A stretch of 49,542 nucleotides of DNA from Sphingomonadales bacterium Ga0077559 (GTDB taxonomy: Bacteria; Pseudomonadota; Alphaproteobacteria; Sphingomonadales; Sphingomonadaceae). Under the pieces are notes generated by a model. The model did not search any database. It saw nothing but the letters and a program-made list of their open reading frames with translations, and was not told the DNA's origin. This document shows, one piece after another, positions 41,033 through 49,542 of this stretch (position 1 is its first letter; every line of letters begins with the position of its first letter). The stretch is taken from NCBI GenBank assembly GCA_001464315.1, contig LNFK01000073.1, forward strand, positions 1 to 49,542, read 5' to 3'. The translations under genes and the position numbers were made by a program.

Positions 41033-42004
41033 CTACATCTCGCCGCGTTCACGCCTGATAGCATACCATTTTTCGACATTGGCATTATGTTCTTGCAGCG
41101 TGTCGGCAAACACATGCCCGCCCTTGCCATCGGCGACGAAGAATAGCGCCTTGGTTTCCAGCGGGTTGAGCACCGCTTCGATTGCCGCGCGCGATGGATT
41201 GGCTATTGGCCCTTTGGGCAGGCCCACCATCGCATAGGTATTGTAGTCATTGACGTCGGCAATTTCGGATTGGCGGATGCGGCGGCCAAGCGGTTTGCCT
41301 TTGGTGATCGGATATATGATCGTCGGGTCGGCCTGAAGCATCATGCCCTGCCTGATCCGGTTCGAATAGACGCCAGCCACTTTACCCAATTCGGATTTCA
41401 GTGCGGTTTCTTTTTCGACGATCGATGCCAGCGTCACCGCTTCCTGCGGGGTTTTGGCGACGGTGGCTTTGCTGCGCTTCGGCCATAGTTCGTTTATGGT
41501 TTTAGTCATCGCATTCTGCATGCGCAGCAGCAATGCCGCCCGGCTTTCGTTCTTGTCGAAAGCATAACTGTCGGGAAGCACCGAACCCTCGGCAGGCACC
41601 GGGATGCTCCCGGTCAGCCGGTCATTCGCCATCAGCCGCTCTTGCACCATGATCGACGGCCATCCTTCCGGAATAGTGACCATTCTTTGGACGGTTTTGC
41701 CGCTGGTCAGGATCGACAACACATCAGAATTGGAGGCTTCGGGTGGAATGACAAATTCGCCGGCCTTGATCGTGCTGGTCGCGCCAAAAATCTTGGCGCG
41801 GTTGACGAAGGCGTCGGCGGATTTGATGACTCCGCCCTTTTCCAGCTGCTCGGCGGCGAGCGTGATGCTCGAACCGGGCTTAATCACGATGGTCACCTCG
41901 CGGGTGAGTGGCCCCGGCGCAGTCCAGCCGTAAACGAAATTACCCGCAATGACCGCCAGCAGCATCACGGCGGCGATGATCGCCCATTTGGCGATACCGC
42001 GCAT
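41033..42004 (-). CDS. mltG: Endolytic murein transglycosylase
   Basis: MltG/YceG of 323 residues with one N-terminal transmembrane helix (about 5-26). A LysM-like region (EVTIVIKPGSSITLAAEQLEKGGVI) precedes the catalytic part with the family ASIVEKETAL segment (catalytic Glu), then VAGVYSNRIRQGMMLQADPTI and YNTYAMVGLPKGPIANPSRAAIEAVLNP. It cuts nascent glycan strands in the membrane-near periplasm. The ATG is 3 bases behind the fabF stop; this fabF-mltG link is common in alphaproteobacteria. Confidence 0.95.
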   Translation of the reverse strand: MRGIAKWAIIAAVMLLAVIAGNFVYGWTAPGPLTREVTIVIKPGSSITLAAEQLEKGGVIKSADAFVNRAKIFGATSTIKAGEFVIPPEASNSDVLSILTSGKTVQRMVTIPEGWPSIMVQERLMANDRLTGSIPVPAEGSVLPDSYAFDKNESRAALLLRMQNAMTKTINELWPKRSKATVAKTPQEAVTLASIVEKETALKSELGKVAGVYSNRIRQGMMLQADPTIIYPITKGKPLGRRIRQSEIADVNDYNTYAMVGLPKGPIANPSRAAIEAVLNPLETKALFFVADGKGGHVFADTLQEHNANVEKWYAIRRERGEM

Positions 42005-42007
42005 GTG

Positions 42008-43264
42008 TTAGATAGCTTTCATGATCAGGCTGGCATTGGTGCCGCCAAACCCGAAGCTATTGTTGAGCACTGCATTTACTTTACGCTTTTTGGCGACATG
42101 CGGTACCAGATCGACGCCCTCAGTGCCTTCGTCGGGATTGTCGAGATTAAGCGTTGGCGGCACAACCTGGTCGCGGATCGCAAGGATGCAGAAAATGCTT
42201 TCCACCGCGCCAGCTCCGCCGAGCAAATGACCGATTGCCGACTTGGTCGAGCTCATTGACACAGTCGAGATTGCATCACCGAACAGCCGCTTGACCGCGC
42301 CCAGCTCGATTGTGTCGGCCATCGTTGAAGTGCCGTGCGCATTGATATAGTCGATGTCGGACGGCGTCATTCCTGCCTTTTTCAGCGCCATTTGCATCGA
42401 CCGGAACGCACCGTCGCCATCGGGATGTGGTGCGGTCACGTGATAGGCGTCGCCCGAAAGCCCATAGCCGACGACTTCAGCATAGATTTTTGCGCCGCGT
42501 GCTTTGGCATGTTCATATTCTTCGAGAACAACAACGCCTGCGCCTTCGCCCATGACGAAGCCGTCGCGGCCTTTGTCGTAGGGACGGCTCGCCGCCTCGG
42601 GGCGGTCATTGTAAGTCATGTTGAGCGCGCGTGCCTGCGCAAAGCCGGCGATCCCCAGCGGGTTGATCGTGCCCTCTGCGCCGCCCGCAAGCATGACGTC
42701 AGCGTCATCGTCGCGGATCATCCGCGCTGCATCGCCAATCGAATGCGCGCCGGTCGAGCAGGCGGTGACGACAGCATGATTCGGACCTTTCAGGCCATAT
42801 TTGATACTGACCTGCCCCGAAATCAGGTTGATAAGGCGGCCATGGACGAAATGCGGAGAAACGCGGCCCGGACCTTTTTCGGCTAGCAGCAATGCCTCGC
42901 TTTCAATACCGGGAAGCCCGCCGATTCCCGAACCGATCGAGCAGCCAGCTCGAACTTTCTGTTCTTCGGTCATTTCGGTCAGGCCGGCATCTTCCAGTGC
43001 CTGTCCGGCGGCATCAATGCCGTAAATGATGAAGGGATCGACCTGCCGCTGAACTTTATGATCGACGCGCAAATCGGGATCGAAACCCCATGGATGATCC
43101 TTTGGCTTCACTTCGCACGCGATATGGCATTTATGGTCGCTGGTATCAAAACGGGTAATCCGCGTGGCGCCCGACTTGGCGGCAATCAGGTTCGCCCATG
43201 TGGTTTCGACATCAGCCCCCAAAGGCGTAACCAGACCCAGTCCGGTGACTACGACACGACGCAT
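42008..43264 (-). CDS. fabF: 3-oxoacyl-ACP synthase II
   Basis: KAS II of 418 residues from ATG 43264 (GGAGGT upstream), the elongating condensing enzyme of fatty acid synthesis. The Cys-His-His triad lies in TACSTGAHSIG, NAHGTSTMAD and SAIGHLLGGAG; GxGGxGTN-like ending NNSFGFGGTNASLIM. Length is normal. It lies behind acpP on the same strand with a perfect 13-bp hairpin between them, and 3 bases before mltG. Confidence 0.96.
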   Translation of the reverse strand: MRRVVVTGLGLVTPLGADVETTWANLIAAKSGATRITRFDTSDHKCHIACEVKPKDHPWGFDPDLRVDHKVQRQVDPFIIYGIDAAGQALEDAGLTEMTEEQKVRAGCSIGSGIGGLPGIESEALLLAEKGPGRVSPHFVHGRLINLISGQVSIKYGLKGPNHAVVTACSTGAHSIGDAARMIRDDDADVMLAGGAEGTINPLGIAGFAQARALNMTYNDRPEAASRPYDKGRDGFVMGEGAGVVVLEEYEHAKARGAKIYAEVVGYGLSGDAYHVTAPHPDGDGAFRSMQMALKKAGMTPSDIDYINAHGTSTMADTIELGAVKRLFGDAISTVSMSSTKSAIGHLLGGAGAVESIFCILAIRDQVVPPTLNLDNPDEGTEGVDLVPHVAKKRKVNAVLNNSFGFGGTNASLIMKAI

Positions 43265-43325
43265 AAAGCTACCTCCAACCAAATTCTGCTTTGCGGCCCA
43301 TTACCGCCATCGCCTGCCAAAATGC

Positions 43326-43372
43326 AAACGGCTTTCCGACGGGGTGCGGGTGCACAGGCCGGAAAGCCGTTT
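43326..43372 (-). promoter_or_regulatory. Perfect 13-bp hairpin between acpP and fabF
   Basis: AAACGGCTTTCCG (43326-43338) is repeated inverted as CGGAAAGCCGTTT (43360-43372) with a 21-base loop. In the transcribed direction it follows acpP by 37 bases and is trailed by GCATTTTGG. It probably acts as a partial terminator or 3' stabiliser, so that acpP is made in excess over fabF. Confidence 0.6.
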
Positions 43373-43408
43373 GAATTTATGTGCATCGGCGCGTTGGCGC
43401 GCGATGGC

Positions 43409-43642
43409 TCAGCTATTGCTGTTGATGAAGTCAATCGCGTCCTTGACGGTGGCGATCTTCTCGGCCGCATCGTCTGGAATTTCGACGTTGAATTCTTCTT
43501 CAAACGCCATGACGAGTTCGACAATGTCCAGGCTATCTGCGCCGAGATCATCGATGAAGCTGGCGGCTTCGTTGACCTTGTCTGCTTCAACGCCGAGATG
43601 CTCGACGACGATTTTTTTGACCCGTTCCGCGGTATCGCTCAT
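43409..43642 (-). CDS. acpP: Acyl carrier protein
   Basis: ACP of 77 residues, acidic, with the phosphopantetheine serine in [13 protein letters not shown]. The N-terminus [19 protein letters not shown] and the following helices match the family. It carries growing acyl chains for FabD, FabG and FabF, whose genes flank it in the same order as in other bacteria. Confidence 0.97.
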   Translation of the reverse strand: MSDTAERVKKIVVEHLGVEADKVNEAASFIDDLGADSLDIVELVMAFEEEFNVEIPDDAAEKIATVKDAIDFINSNS

Positions 43643-43734
43643 TTTTTTGCCCCTTAATGGTTGGGATGATGAATTTCAGGACTCGCCCTAATGCGCAGAG
43701 TGCGCGCTGGCAAGTGGCAAGCGATGGTTCCGCC

Positions 43735-44472
43735 TCAAAGCATCGCCATCCCGCCATTTACGTGGATTGTCTGGCCCGTCACATAGCCTGCTTCGCGTGA
43801 CGCCAGATAGGCAACCGCGGCGCCGATGTCGCCGCCTTCACCCATCCGCCCCATCGGGATGCGCGCGTTCAATGCTTCTTTCTGTGCGTCGGGCAGGGTT
43901 TCGGTCATCGCGGTGGCAATGAAGCCCGGCGCGACGCAATTGACGGTGACGTTGCGGCTAGCGATTTCCTGCGCAATGGCTTTCGACATTGCGGTCAGGC
44001 CGCCCTTGGACGCGGCATAATTGGCCTGGCCGGGGTTGCCAGTGGTGCCAACTACGCTGGTGATCGTGATGATCCGGCCAAAGCGCGCCTTCATCATCGG
44101 CTTGGTCGCGGCGCGCATGAGGCGAAATGCGGCTTCGAGGTTGATGCGGATGACCTCATCCCATTCTTCGTCCTTCATCCGCATGGTCAGGTTATCGCGC
44201 GTAACGCCCGCATTGTTGACGAGGATGTCGATCTGCCCAAGCTTTTCGAGCGCAACCGGGACCAAAGCCTCGACGCTGTGCTTGTCGCCAAGGTCGCATG
44301 GAACCGCAACATGATCGCCACTGAGCGACGCGCGAAACGCTTCCAGTTTTTCGACATTTGACCCAGACACCGCAAGCCGAGCGCCTTGTCCCGCGAGCGC
44401 ATGACAAATCGCACTACCAATCCCGCCCGACGCGCCGGTTACGAGTGCAGTCATGCCAGTAAGATCGAACAT
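43735..44472 (-). CDS. fabG: 3-oxoacyl-ACP reductase
   Basis: Short-chain dehydrogenase of 245 residues that reduces 3-oxoacyl-ACP with NADPH. The glycine motif is VTGASGGIGSAI, followed by NNAGVTRDN, the catalytic Ser in ITSVVGTTGNPGQ, and Tyr and Lys in YAASKGGL; the end VTGQTIHVNGGMAML is typical. Its ATG overlaps the fabD stop by one base (TGATG). Confidence 0.96.
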   Translation of the reverse strand: MFDLTGMTALVTGASGGIGSAICHALAGQGARLAVSGSNVEKLEAFRASLSGDHVAVPCDLGDKHSVEALVPVALEKLGQIDILVNNAGVTRDNLTMRMKDEEWDEVIRINLEAAFRLMRAATKPMMKARFGRIITITSVVGTTGNPGQANYAASKGGLTAMSKAIAQEIASRNVTVNCVAPGFIATAMTETLPDAQKEALNARIPMGRMGEGGDIGAAVAYLASREAGYVTGQTIHVNGGMAML

Positions 44473-45410
44473 CAGATTTCCTTCAACAAAGCTTCAATAT
44501 CGTCCATCGATATAACGCTGGTGGTCGCCACATCTTCACCTGCACTTCGCTTTACCATTGATGAAAGTACTTTACCGCCGAATTCTACGAAATGCGTTAC
44601 ACCTGCGGCGCGCATTTCAATTGCGGATTCGCGCCACCGCACGCGGCCAGTAACTTGTTCGACGAGATGTGCCGAAATCATGTGCGGATCGGCGACAGGG
44701 GCGGCGGTTACGTTGGCATATAGAGGCAAGAGCGGTGCATGAATGGTCGTGGACGCAAGCGCCCTTGCCATTTCGTCGGCCGCGGGCTGCATTAGCGGGC
44801 AGTGGAACGGGGCGGACACGGCCAACAAAACGCCGCGCTTTATGTCATATTCCTTCACCATATCGATCGCGCGAAGGATCGCATTTTTGTGGCCAGAAAT
44901 TACCACCTGGCTAGGGTCATTATCGTTGGCGACGGTGCAGGTTTCGCCATCGGCCGCCGCCGCCGCGAGCGCTTCGGCCTTCTCGATATCAGCGCCCAGC
45001 AATGCTGCCATCGCGCCTACGCCCTCGGGCACAGCAGCTTGCATAGCGCGGCCGCGCAATTTCAAAAGTGATGCAGTGACGGACAGCGGCAAGGCTCCCG
45101 AGGCACATAAAGCGGTATATTCGCCCAGACTATGTCCCGCGACAAAATCGCACTTTTCAGACAAACGCACGCCGCCCTCTTTCTCGAGCACCCGCAATGT
45201 TGCAATTGCATTTGCCATGATCGCTGGCTGCGCATTTTCGGTCAAAGTGAGGTCGTTAACCGGACCTTCGCACATCATCTTGAACAGATGCTGCCCCAGC
45301 GCATGGTCGACTTCTTCAAATACTTCGCGGGCGGTGACGCTGGCTTCGGCTAGCGCCTTGCCCATGCCAACAGCCTGGCTTCCTTGCCCCGGAAAAATAA
45401 ATGCGCGCAT
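44472..45410 (-). CDS. fabD: Malonyl-CoA:ACP transacylase
   Basis: FabD of 312 residues, moving malonyl from CoA to ACP. The motifs are IFPGQGSQAVGMG, the active-site GHSLGEYTAL (Ser), a QVVISGH segment, and VSAPFHCPLMQPA with the catalytic His. It opens the fabD-fabG-acpP-fabF-mltG run and has GGGAGC before its ATG. Confidence 0.96.
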   Translation of the reverse strand: MRAFIFPGQGSQAVGMGKALAEASVTAREVFEEVDHALGQHLFKMMCEGPVNDLTLTENAQPAIMANAIATLRVLEKEGGVRLSEKCDFVAGHSLGEYTALCASGALPLSVTASLLKLRGRAMQAAVPEGVGAMAALLGADIEKAEALAAAAADGETCTVANDNDPSQVVISGHKNAILRAIDMVKEYDIKRGVLLAVSAPFHCPLMQPAADEMARALASTTIHAPLLPLYANVTAAPVADPHMISAHLVEQVTGRVRWRESAIEMRAAGVTHFVEFGGKVLSSMVKRSAGEDVATTSVISMDDIEALLKEI

Positions 45411-45445
45411 TGGTGCTCCCGTTTATCATTTTTATGGCGACGCGC

Positions 45446-46282
45446 CTATTGCGCAGCGCTTGATGTGGCAAGCCCGAACGGTACAATCTTGTTATCGGCG
45501 TCATGGCCAATGTCGGCGAGGCCGAGATAAGGAATGCCCGTTTTGTGGCACCAGCGTTTGGTGATTTCTTCAGGACTTTCTCCGAAAGGTCGGTCGTTGT
45601 CGGGAACATCGCTGATGCGGCCAAGACGAATGCCTGCCAGCCCCGCTTCCTTCAAATGGCTGGTGACGTGAAAAAACGCGCGGTCGAAGCCATAGAGATA
45701 TTCACTCACTTCCTCGATCATCAAGATGTGGCCATTAAGGTCGGGCATCAATGGCGTTCCGGCCATCATTGCCAGCGTCATCAGGTTGAAAGCGGCATAT
45801 CGTTCGCCTGCCTGAATATGTGGTTCGAGCGATTGGGGGTTGGAATGAACCATCCAGTCAAGCGCCCGCTTGATCGCTGCCTTGCCACCGTCACGCCGGA
45901 AGTCTGCTGGCATTGGTCCATGCACCACGCGGCCTATTCCGTGGCGGTACAGGCACCCAAGTAAGTTCCCGGCGTCGCTATAGCCCATATAAAGCTTGCT
46001 CCGCGCCGACGCCCTTAATTGGGCAACAGCATTTTCGGCAATCCGGCACGCTCCATATCCACCGCGCACGAACCATATCGCGTCAAACCCGGGGTCGTTG
46101 GCAAAGTCGACAAACGCTTCCAGCCGCTGCGCATCGGGTCCGGCGAAATGACCTGCCTCGACAAAGCACTGATCGTGAAACACGAGTTCTGCAGTCGGGT
46201 GACTGGATGCAGCGAGCCCCCCAACTCGTGCGGCATCCTCGCGGGTGAGCGGGGTGGACGGGGCACAGATGCCAATCTTCAT
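45446..46282 (-). CDS. Murein LD-carboxypeptidase (S66 family)
   Basis: Cytoplasmic S66 peptidase of 278 residues, removing the terminal D-Ala from recycled tetrapeptides. The Ser-His-Glu triad lies in GYSDAGNLL (nucleophile Ser), MIEEVSEYLYGFD (Glu) and ADIGHDADNKIVPFG (His). Length fits the LdcA family. It is divergent from mpl across 56 bp; together they form a peptidoglycan recycling pair. Confidence 0.92.
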   Translation of the reverse strand: MKIGICAPSTPLTREDAARVGGLAASSHPTAELVFHDQCFVEAGHFAGPDAQRLEAFVDFANDPGFDAIWFVRGGYGACRIAENAVAQLRASARSKLYMGYSDAGNLLGCLYRHGIGRVVHGPMPADFRRDGGKAAIKRALDWMVHSNPQSLEPHIQAGERYAAFNLMTLAMMAGTPLMPDLNGHILMIEEVSEYLYGFDRAFFHVTSHLKEAGLAGIRLGRISDVPDNDRPFGESPEEITKRWCHKTGIPYLGLADIGHDADNKIVPFGLATSSAAQ

Positions 46283-46338
46283 TTCGCCCCTATCCCTTTG
46301 CGATTGTCAAAATCCGTCATTGGCAATAGCGGAGCAGA

Positions 46339-47730
46339 ATGCACAAAAACAAATCCTATTTCTTTTGCGGAATCGGTGGGTCGGGCATGTTGCCGCTCGC
46401 CAACATCGTCCGCGAGGCAGGCGCGACCGTCGCGGGGTCCGACCGCGCGCTTGACCAAGGGCGGTTGGGACCGAAATTCGAATGGCTGCAAAGTCTTGGC
46501 ATCGACCTGTTCGGGCAGGACGGCAGTGGGCTAGTTAGCGGCGACCAGATCCTGATTGCGTCGGCTGCGATTGAGGACAGCGTGCCCGACATCGCCAAGG
46601 CGAATTCTTTGGGGTGCCAGCGCATGACCCGCGCCGAATTGCTAGCGGAATTGTTCAACGCTGCCCCGCGTAGTGTTGCTGTCGGCGGGACCAGCGGGAA
46701 ATCAACCGTTACCGGCATGATCGGCTGGATCCTGACCAATGCTGGGCTTGACCCGACGATCATGAACGGCGCGGTGATGAAGAATTTTGTCGCGGACGAT
46801 TCGCCGTTCGCCAGCGCGCGGGTCGGGCAAGGGGAAGTGTTTGTTTCCGAGGTCGATGAGAGCGACGGCTCGATTGCGTTGTTCGCTCCGCACGTCGCGG
46901 TGCTCAACAATGTAAGCCTCGACCATAAAAGCCTCGAAGAATTGCGGCAGTTGTTCGGCGACTTTGCTAAAAAGGCGAAATGCTGCGTCTGGAATGCCGA
47001 TGATGCGGAGACCGTGGCGCTCATTGAGCCGATGGGGCTGGCAGGCGCGATCAGCTTCGGTTTCACGCCCTACGCCGACGTTCGCGCCACCGACATCACC
47101 GACCTGCCGCTGGGTAGCCGCTTCACGCTCCAAGCACTGGCCGAAACCCACACTGTCACCCTGATCGTCTCCGGCCGCCACAATATCGCCAATGCGCTCG
47201 CCGCGATTGCCGCGAGCATCGCGCTCGGCGTATCGGTGGTGCAGGCCGTCAAGGGCGTGGAGCGCTTCAACGGCCTTGTCCGTCGCTTCGACATTGTAGG
47301 GATCGCAAACGACATCACCGTCATCGACGATTTCGGCCACAACCCCGACAAGATTGCCGCTACGCTTTCGACGCTCAAGACTTTCCCTGGCCGTATCATC
47401 GCCTTCTTCCAACCCCATGGCTACGGCCCAATTCGCGTCATGGGTACCGAACTCGCTACCGTGTTCGCGGGCATGCTGGGCGAGGACGACCATTTGATTC
47501 TGTGCGACCCCGTCTATTTCGGTGGCACCGTAGACATGAGTACCGGAAGCCAGAGCATCACCGACGCGGTAGCCGTAGCGGGCAGAAACGCCGAATATTT
47601 TCCCGAGCGCGATGACTGCGGCAACCGCATACTCGAGTTAGCGAAGCCCGGCGACCGCATCGTCATAATGGGCGCGCGCGACGATACTCTGAGCGGTTTT
47701 GCATCGGACCTTTTGCAGCGGCTTTCGTAA
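46339..47730 (+). CDS. mpl: UDP-N-acetylmuramate:tripeptide ligase (Mpl-like)
   Basis: Mur ligase family protein of 463 residues. The N-terminal UDP-binding domain has FFCGIGGSGMLPLANIVREAG. The ATP site is VGGTSGKSTVTGMIG, followed by FVSEVDESDGS, NNVSLDHKSLEELR, and the C-terminal domain with VIDDFGHNPDKIAATL. It resembles MurC, but the tandem with an LD-carboxypeptidase gene favours Mpl, which joins recycled peptide to UDP-MurNAc. MurC itself is normally in the dcw cluster, which is not here. Confidence 0.8.
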   Translation: MHKNKSYFFCGIGGSGMLPLANIVREAGATVAGSDRALDQGRLGPKFEWLQSLGIDLFGQDGSGLVSGDQILIASAAIEDSVPDIAKANSLGCQRMTRAELLAELFNAAPRSVAVGGTSGKSTVTGMIGWILTNAGLDPTIMNGAVMKNFVADDSPFASARVGQGEVFVSEVDESDGSIALFAPHVAVLNNVSLDHKSLEELRQLFGDFAKKAKCCVWNADDAETVALIEPMGLAGAISFGFTPYADVRATDITDLPLGSRFTLQALAETHTVTLIVSGRHNIANALAAIAASIALGVSVVQAVKGVERFNGLVRRFDIVGIANDITVIDDFGHNPDKIAATLSTLKTFPGRIIAFFQPHGYGPIRVMGTELATVFAGMLGEDDHLILCDPVYFGGTVDMSTGSQSITDAVAVAGRNAEYFPERDDCGNRILELAKPGDRIVIMGARDDTLSGFASDLLQRLS

Positions 47731-47751
47731 CTGCCAGACGAACGTGGTAAA

Positions 47752-47774
47752 TAAACGGTCACCGTTGCCGTTTA
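47752..47774. promoter_or_regulatory. Inverted repeat touching the diguanylate cyclase start codon
   Basis: TAAACGG (47752-47758) and CCGTTTA (47768-47774) form a perfect 7-bp dyad with nine bases between, ending one base before the ATG at 47776. It could be an operator or a hairpin at the start site, where no ribosome-binding sequence is visible. It may equally serve as the weak end of the mpl transcript, whose stop is about 22 bases upstream. Confidence 0.4.
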
Positions 47775-47775
47775 C

Positions 47776-48915
47776 ATGGCCATGAACTTCATTTCGACCA
47801 ATCAGGAACGCAATGAATCCGAGCGCAGCGGGCATTTGCTCGGCTGGTTGCTCGGGCGCGGCACATCAAGCGAGCAGCCGCCGAATGGCCGCGAACAGTT
47901 TTCGCAGGTCGAACGCTTTCAGCTAAGGCACGGTATGCTAATCGAACAGATTTGCGCCTTCCTTGCACGCGCCGGTCTCGATCCGATCCCCGATCATTTC
48001 GAACTCGGATGGCTCTATCTCGCTGGCGCAACCTTCACTCAGCGCCACATGATCGAGGCGCATATGCTCGAACATGGCGGAATATCGCCAGTCGCGGCGG
48101 TGGACTTGCTCGACAAGATCCGAACCGTGTTAAGCGAACGCGAACTCACCAAAATGGTCGATACGGTAAAGGCCGACATCATCGAGGTGACCGCGACCAC
48201 TGGTAAATCGGGACGCGAAGCCGCCGATTTCGGCGCTGCCTTGGGCGTTTCTATGTCCGAGCTCGGCGACCCGAAAACTGCGGAGGCAACGGTTGAAAAA
48301 CTGCAGAAGTTGGCGAGCGATATGGTGGAACGCACGGCTAGGGCAGAGGCCGAATTGAAAGCGCGTTCTAAAGCGATGTCCCAACTGCGCGGCCGGCTTG
48401 CGCAAAGCCAGAAAGAAGCGATGAGTGACGCGCTGACTGACCTGCCGAACCGGCGCGCCTTCGATTTGCAGCTTGCTCAGGCAATCGAAGCCGCTCATCT
48501 TGCCAAACATCCCTTGTCTGTCGCATTTTGCGATATCGATCATTTCAAGCGAGTGAACGACACGCACGGTCGCGCCACCGGCGACCGCGTGATCCGCCAT
48601 GTCGCGCAAATCCTCAAAAGCTGCGCTGGTGCAAAGGCACACGTAGCTCGCCACGGCGGCGAGGAATACGCGATGCTGTTTGAAGGACTCGGCCCTGTTC
48701 CTTCGTGCGACCTACTCAATCAGGCGCGCGCTCGGCTCGACGCCAAACGCCTTATCGCGCGCGACACCGGCAAGCCCATCGGTGCAGTCACGATCTCGTG
48801 CGGCGTCGCGACGATACAACCTGGAGAAACCGCCACTGGCTTGCTTGGCCGCGCTGACCAGGCGATGCACGAAGCGAAGAATGCGGGAAGGGACCGGATT
48901 ATTGTTAGCAGGTGA
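47776..48915 (+). CDS. Diguanylate cyclase (GGDEF)
   Basis: A 379-residue protein. The N-terminal 200 residues are helical without transmembrane segments ([37 protein letters not shown]) and do not match a sensory domain I know; a coiled coil (about 180-215) joins them to the GGDEF domain, which starts [12 protein letters not shown]. The active site reads HGGEEYAM (GGEEY, 294-298), a permitted variant, so it likely makes c-di-GMP. The RxxD inhibitory site expected just before is absent, so product feedback may be lacking. No ribosome site is clear before ATG 47776; a dyad sits there instead. Confidence 0.88.
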   Translation: MAMNFISTNQERNESERSGHLLGWLLGRGTSSEQPPNGREQFSQVERFQLRHGMLIEQICAFLARAGLDPIPDHFELGWLYLAGATFTQRHMIEAHMLEHGGISPVAAVDLLDKIRTVLSERELTKMVDTVKADIIEVTATTGKSGREAADFGAALGVSMSELGDPKTAEATVEKLQKLASDMVERTARAEAELKARSKAMSQLRGRLAQSQKEAMSDALTDLPNRRAFDLQLAQAIEAAHLAKHPLSVAFCDIDHFKRVNDTHGRATGDRVIRHVAQILKSCAGAKAHVARHGGEEYAMLFEGLGPVPSCDLLNQARARLDAKRLIARDTGKPIGAVTISCGVATIQPGETATGLLGRADQAMHEAKNAGRDRIIVSR

Positions 48916-49060
48916 AAGGACACACCGAAGTTCTTGCTTTTCTCACAAATCCCGCCTAACCGCCCCACTTCGCTCAGGTCCGCCTGATCGAAATCGAAGA
49001 AAGCCGGAGGGGCGCTCGCATGGTGCGACGTCAGCGATCGGTAGGAACAAGGAAACGCCC
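48916..49060 (+). promoter_or_regulatory. rpsF promoter and leader region
   Basis: The 145 bases before rpsF contain a weak promoter-like pair (TTGCTT at 48934-48939 and TAACCG at 48957-48962, 17 bases apart) and a GC-rich leader (49001-49050) that could fold. In many bacteria rpsF leaders bind the S6:S18 complex at a CCG-containing stem. Such a CCG occurs at about 49004-49006 (AGCCGGAG), but I cannot confirm the fold by eye. Confidence 0.3.
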
Positions 49061-49522
49061 ATGTCTCTGTACGAGCATGTATTTTTGGCGCGTCAGGACC
49101 TTTCACAGGCCCAGGTAGACGCGCTGGCAGAAGCTGCCACCAAGATTGTCGAAGAACATAAAGGCAAGGTCATCAAGACCGAAACCTGGGGTCTTCGTAC
49201 ATTGACCTACAAAATTCAGAAGAACCGCAAAGCGCATTTCGTCATGCTCGACATCGATGCATCGGGCGACACCATCGCCGAGCTTGAGCGTCAGACTCGT
49301 ATGAACGAAGACATCATCCGCTATATGACCGTCCGCGTTGACAAGCATGAAGTCGGCCCGTCGGTGATGATGCGCAAGAGCGATCGTCCAGAGCGCAGCG
49401 AACGCGGCGGCGACCGTGGTGGCTTTGGTGGCGGCGACCGCGACCGTGGCGCACCCCGTGGCGACCGTCCCGACCGTGGTGGCTTCGGCGACCGCGCACC
49501 CCGTGCAGAGCAGGAGGCTTAA
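49061..49522 (+). CDS. rpsF: 30S ribosomal protein S6 with Gly/Arg-rich tail
   Basis: S6 of 153 residues from ATG 49061 (AAGGAA upstream). The frame is open from 48680, but only from here does it read as S6: [22 protein letters not shown], then [27 protein letters not shown] and [13 protein letters not shown]. The core is about 100 residues; after it comes a low-complexity tail of about 50 residues rich in Gly, Arg and Asp ([20 protein letters not shown] repeats), probably disordered and RNA-contacting. rpsR follows three bases after its stop. Confidence 0.95.
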   Translation: MSLYEHVFLARQDLSQAQVDALAEAATKIVEEHKGKVIKTETWGLRTLTYKIQKNRKAHFVMLDIDASGDTIAELERQTRMNEDIIRYMTVRVDKHEVGPSVMMRKSDRPERSERGGDRGGFGGGDRDRGAPRGDRPDRGGFGDRAPRAEQEA

Positions 49523-49525
49523 ACT

Positions 49526-49542
49526 ATGGCACGTCCGTTTTT
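49526..49542 (+). CDS. rpsR: 30S ribosomal protein S18, first codons only
   Basis: The last 17 bases read ATG and then MARPF, the usual start of sphingomonad S18, with AGGAGG eight bases upstream inside the end of rpsF. The position directly after rpsF is the universal location of rpsR. The gene continues beyond the window. Confidence 0.75.

Noticed and set aside
46702-47493. 263-codon frame antisense to mpl
   Set aside because: Shadow of the Mur ligase gene; no start signal or domain.

Overview
The window looks like chromosomal DNA of an alphaproteobacterium, most likely in the Sphingomonadales. The evidence is high-GC coding with many TGATG/ATGA gene overlaps, a large TonB-dependent receptor, DUF4197, DUF2853 and BlaI/M56 proteins typical of the group, and the gene orders fabD-fabG-acpP-fabF-mltG, hisS-prfA and rpsF-rpsR. 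No rRNA, tRNA, CRISPR array, complete insertion sequence or phage was seen.

Layout. 1-1700: the tail of an unknown gene, then a low-GC stretch with a LysR regulator lacking its DNA-binding domain and a histidine-kinase scrap. 1714-8043 (minus): exported metallopeptidases of families M20, M24 and M61, a small lipoprotein and ppa. 8124-10459 (plus): hisS and prfA; the end of hisS is unusually AT-rich and divergent. 10467-10573: an inverted pair of GC-rich palindromes (REPIN-like).

10587-18247 is the most interesting block. A translationally coupled minus-strand operon encodes a GH31 sulfoquinovosidase, a LacI regulator, an aldo/keto reductase and an SsuD-like flavin monooxygenase. A TonB-dependent receptor diverges from it. 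Together they read as a sulfoquinovose (plant sulfolipid sugar) desulfonation system of the monooxygenase (sulfo-SMO) type in an outer-membrane-receptor setting. The reductase gene carries a frameshift plus loss of a conserved loop.

18536-20670: a BlaI repressor with a clear BlaI-type dyad and an M56 membrane peptidase whose C-terminus is a coiled coil. 20697-28313: an MBL-fold hydrolase, membrane proteins, nadA and nadC, a DUF2853-TM-OmpA fusion, a tightly coupled 56-residue microgene and an RNase T2. 28333-35743 (minus): an orphan solute-binding lipoprotein, a trypsin-like protease, a PBP1A and priA. 35841-37170: two convergent DUF4197 genes, one frameshifted. 37366-41030 (plus): fructose-6-phosphate aldolase/transaldolase-like protein, folE and an SdsA1-like alkylsulfatase. 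41033-45410 (minus): mltG and the fatty-acid synthesis cluster. 45446-49542: a murein-recycling pair (S66 LD-carboxypeptidase and Mpl), a diguanylate cyclase, rpsF and the start of rpsR.

All calls come from reading motifs and gene order by eye. No database search was run.
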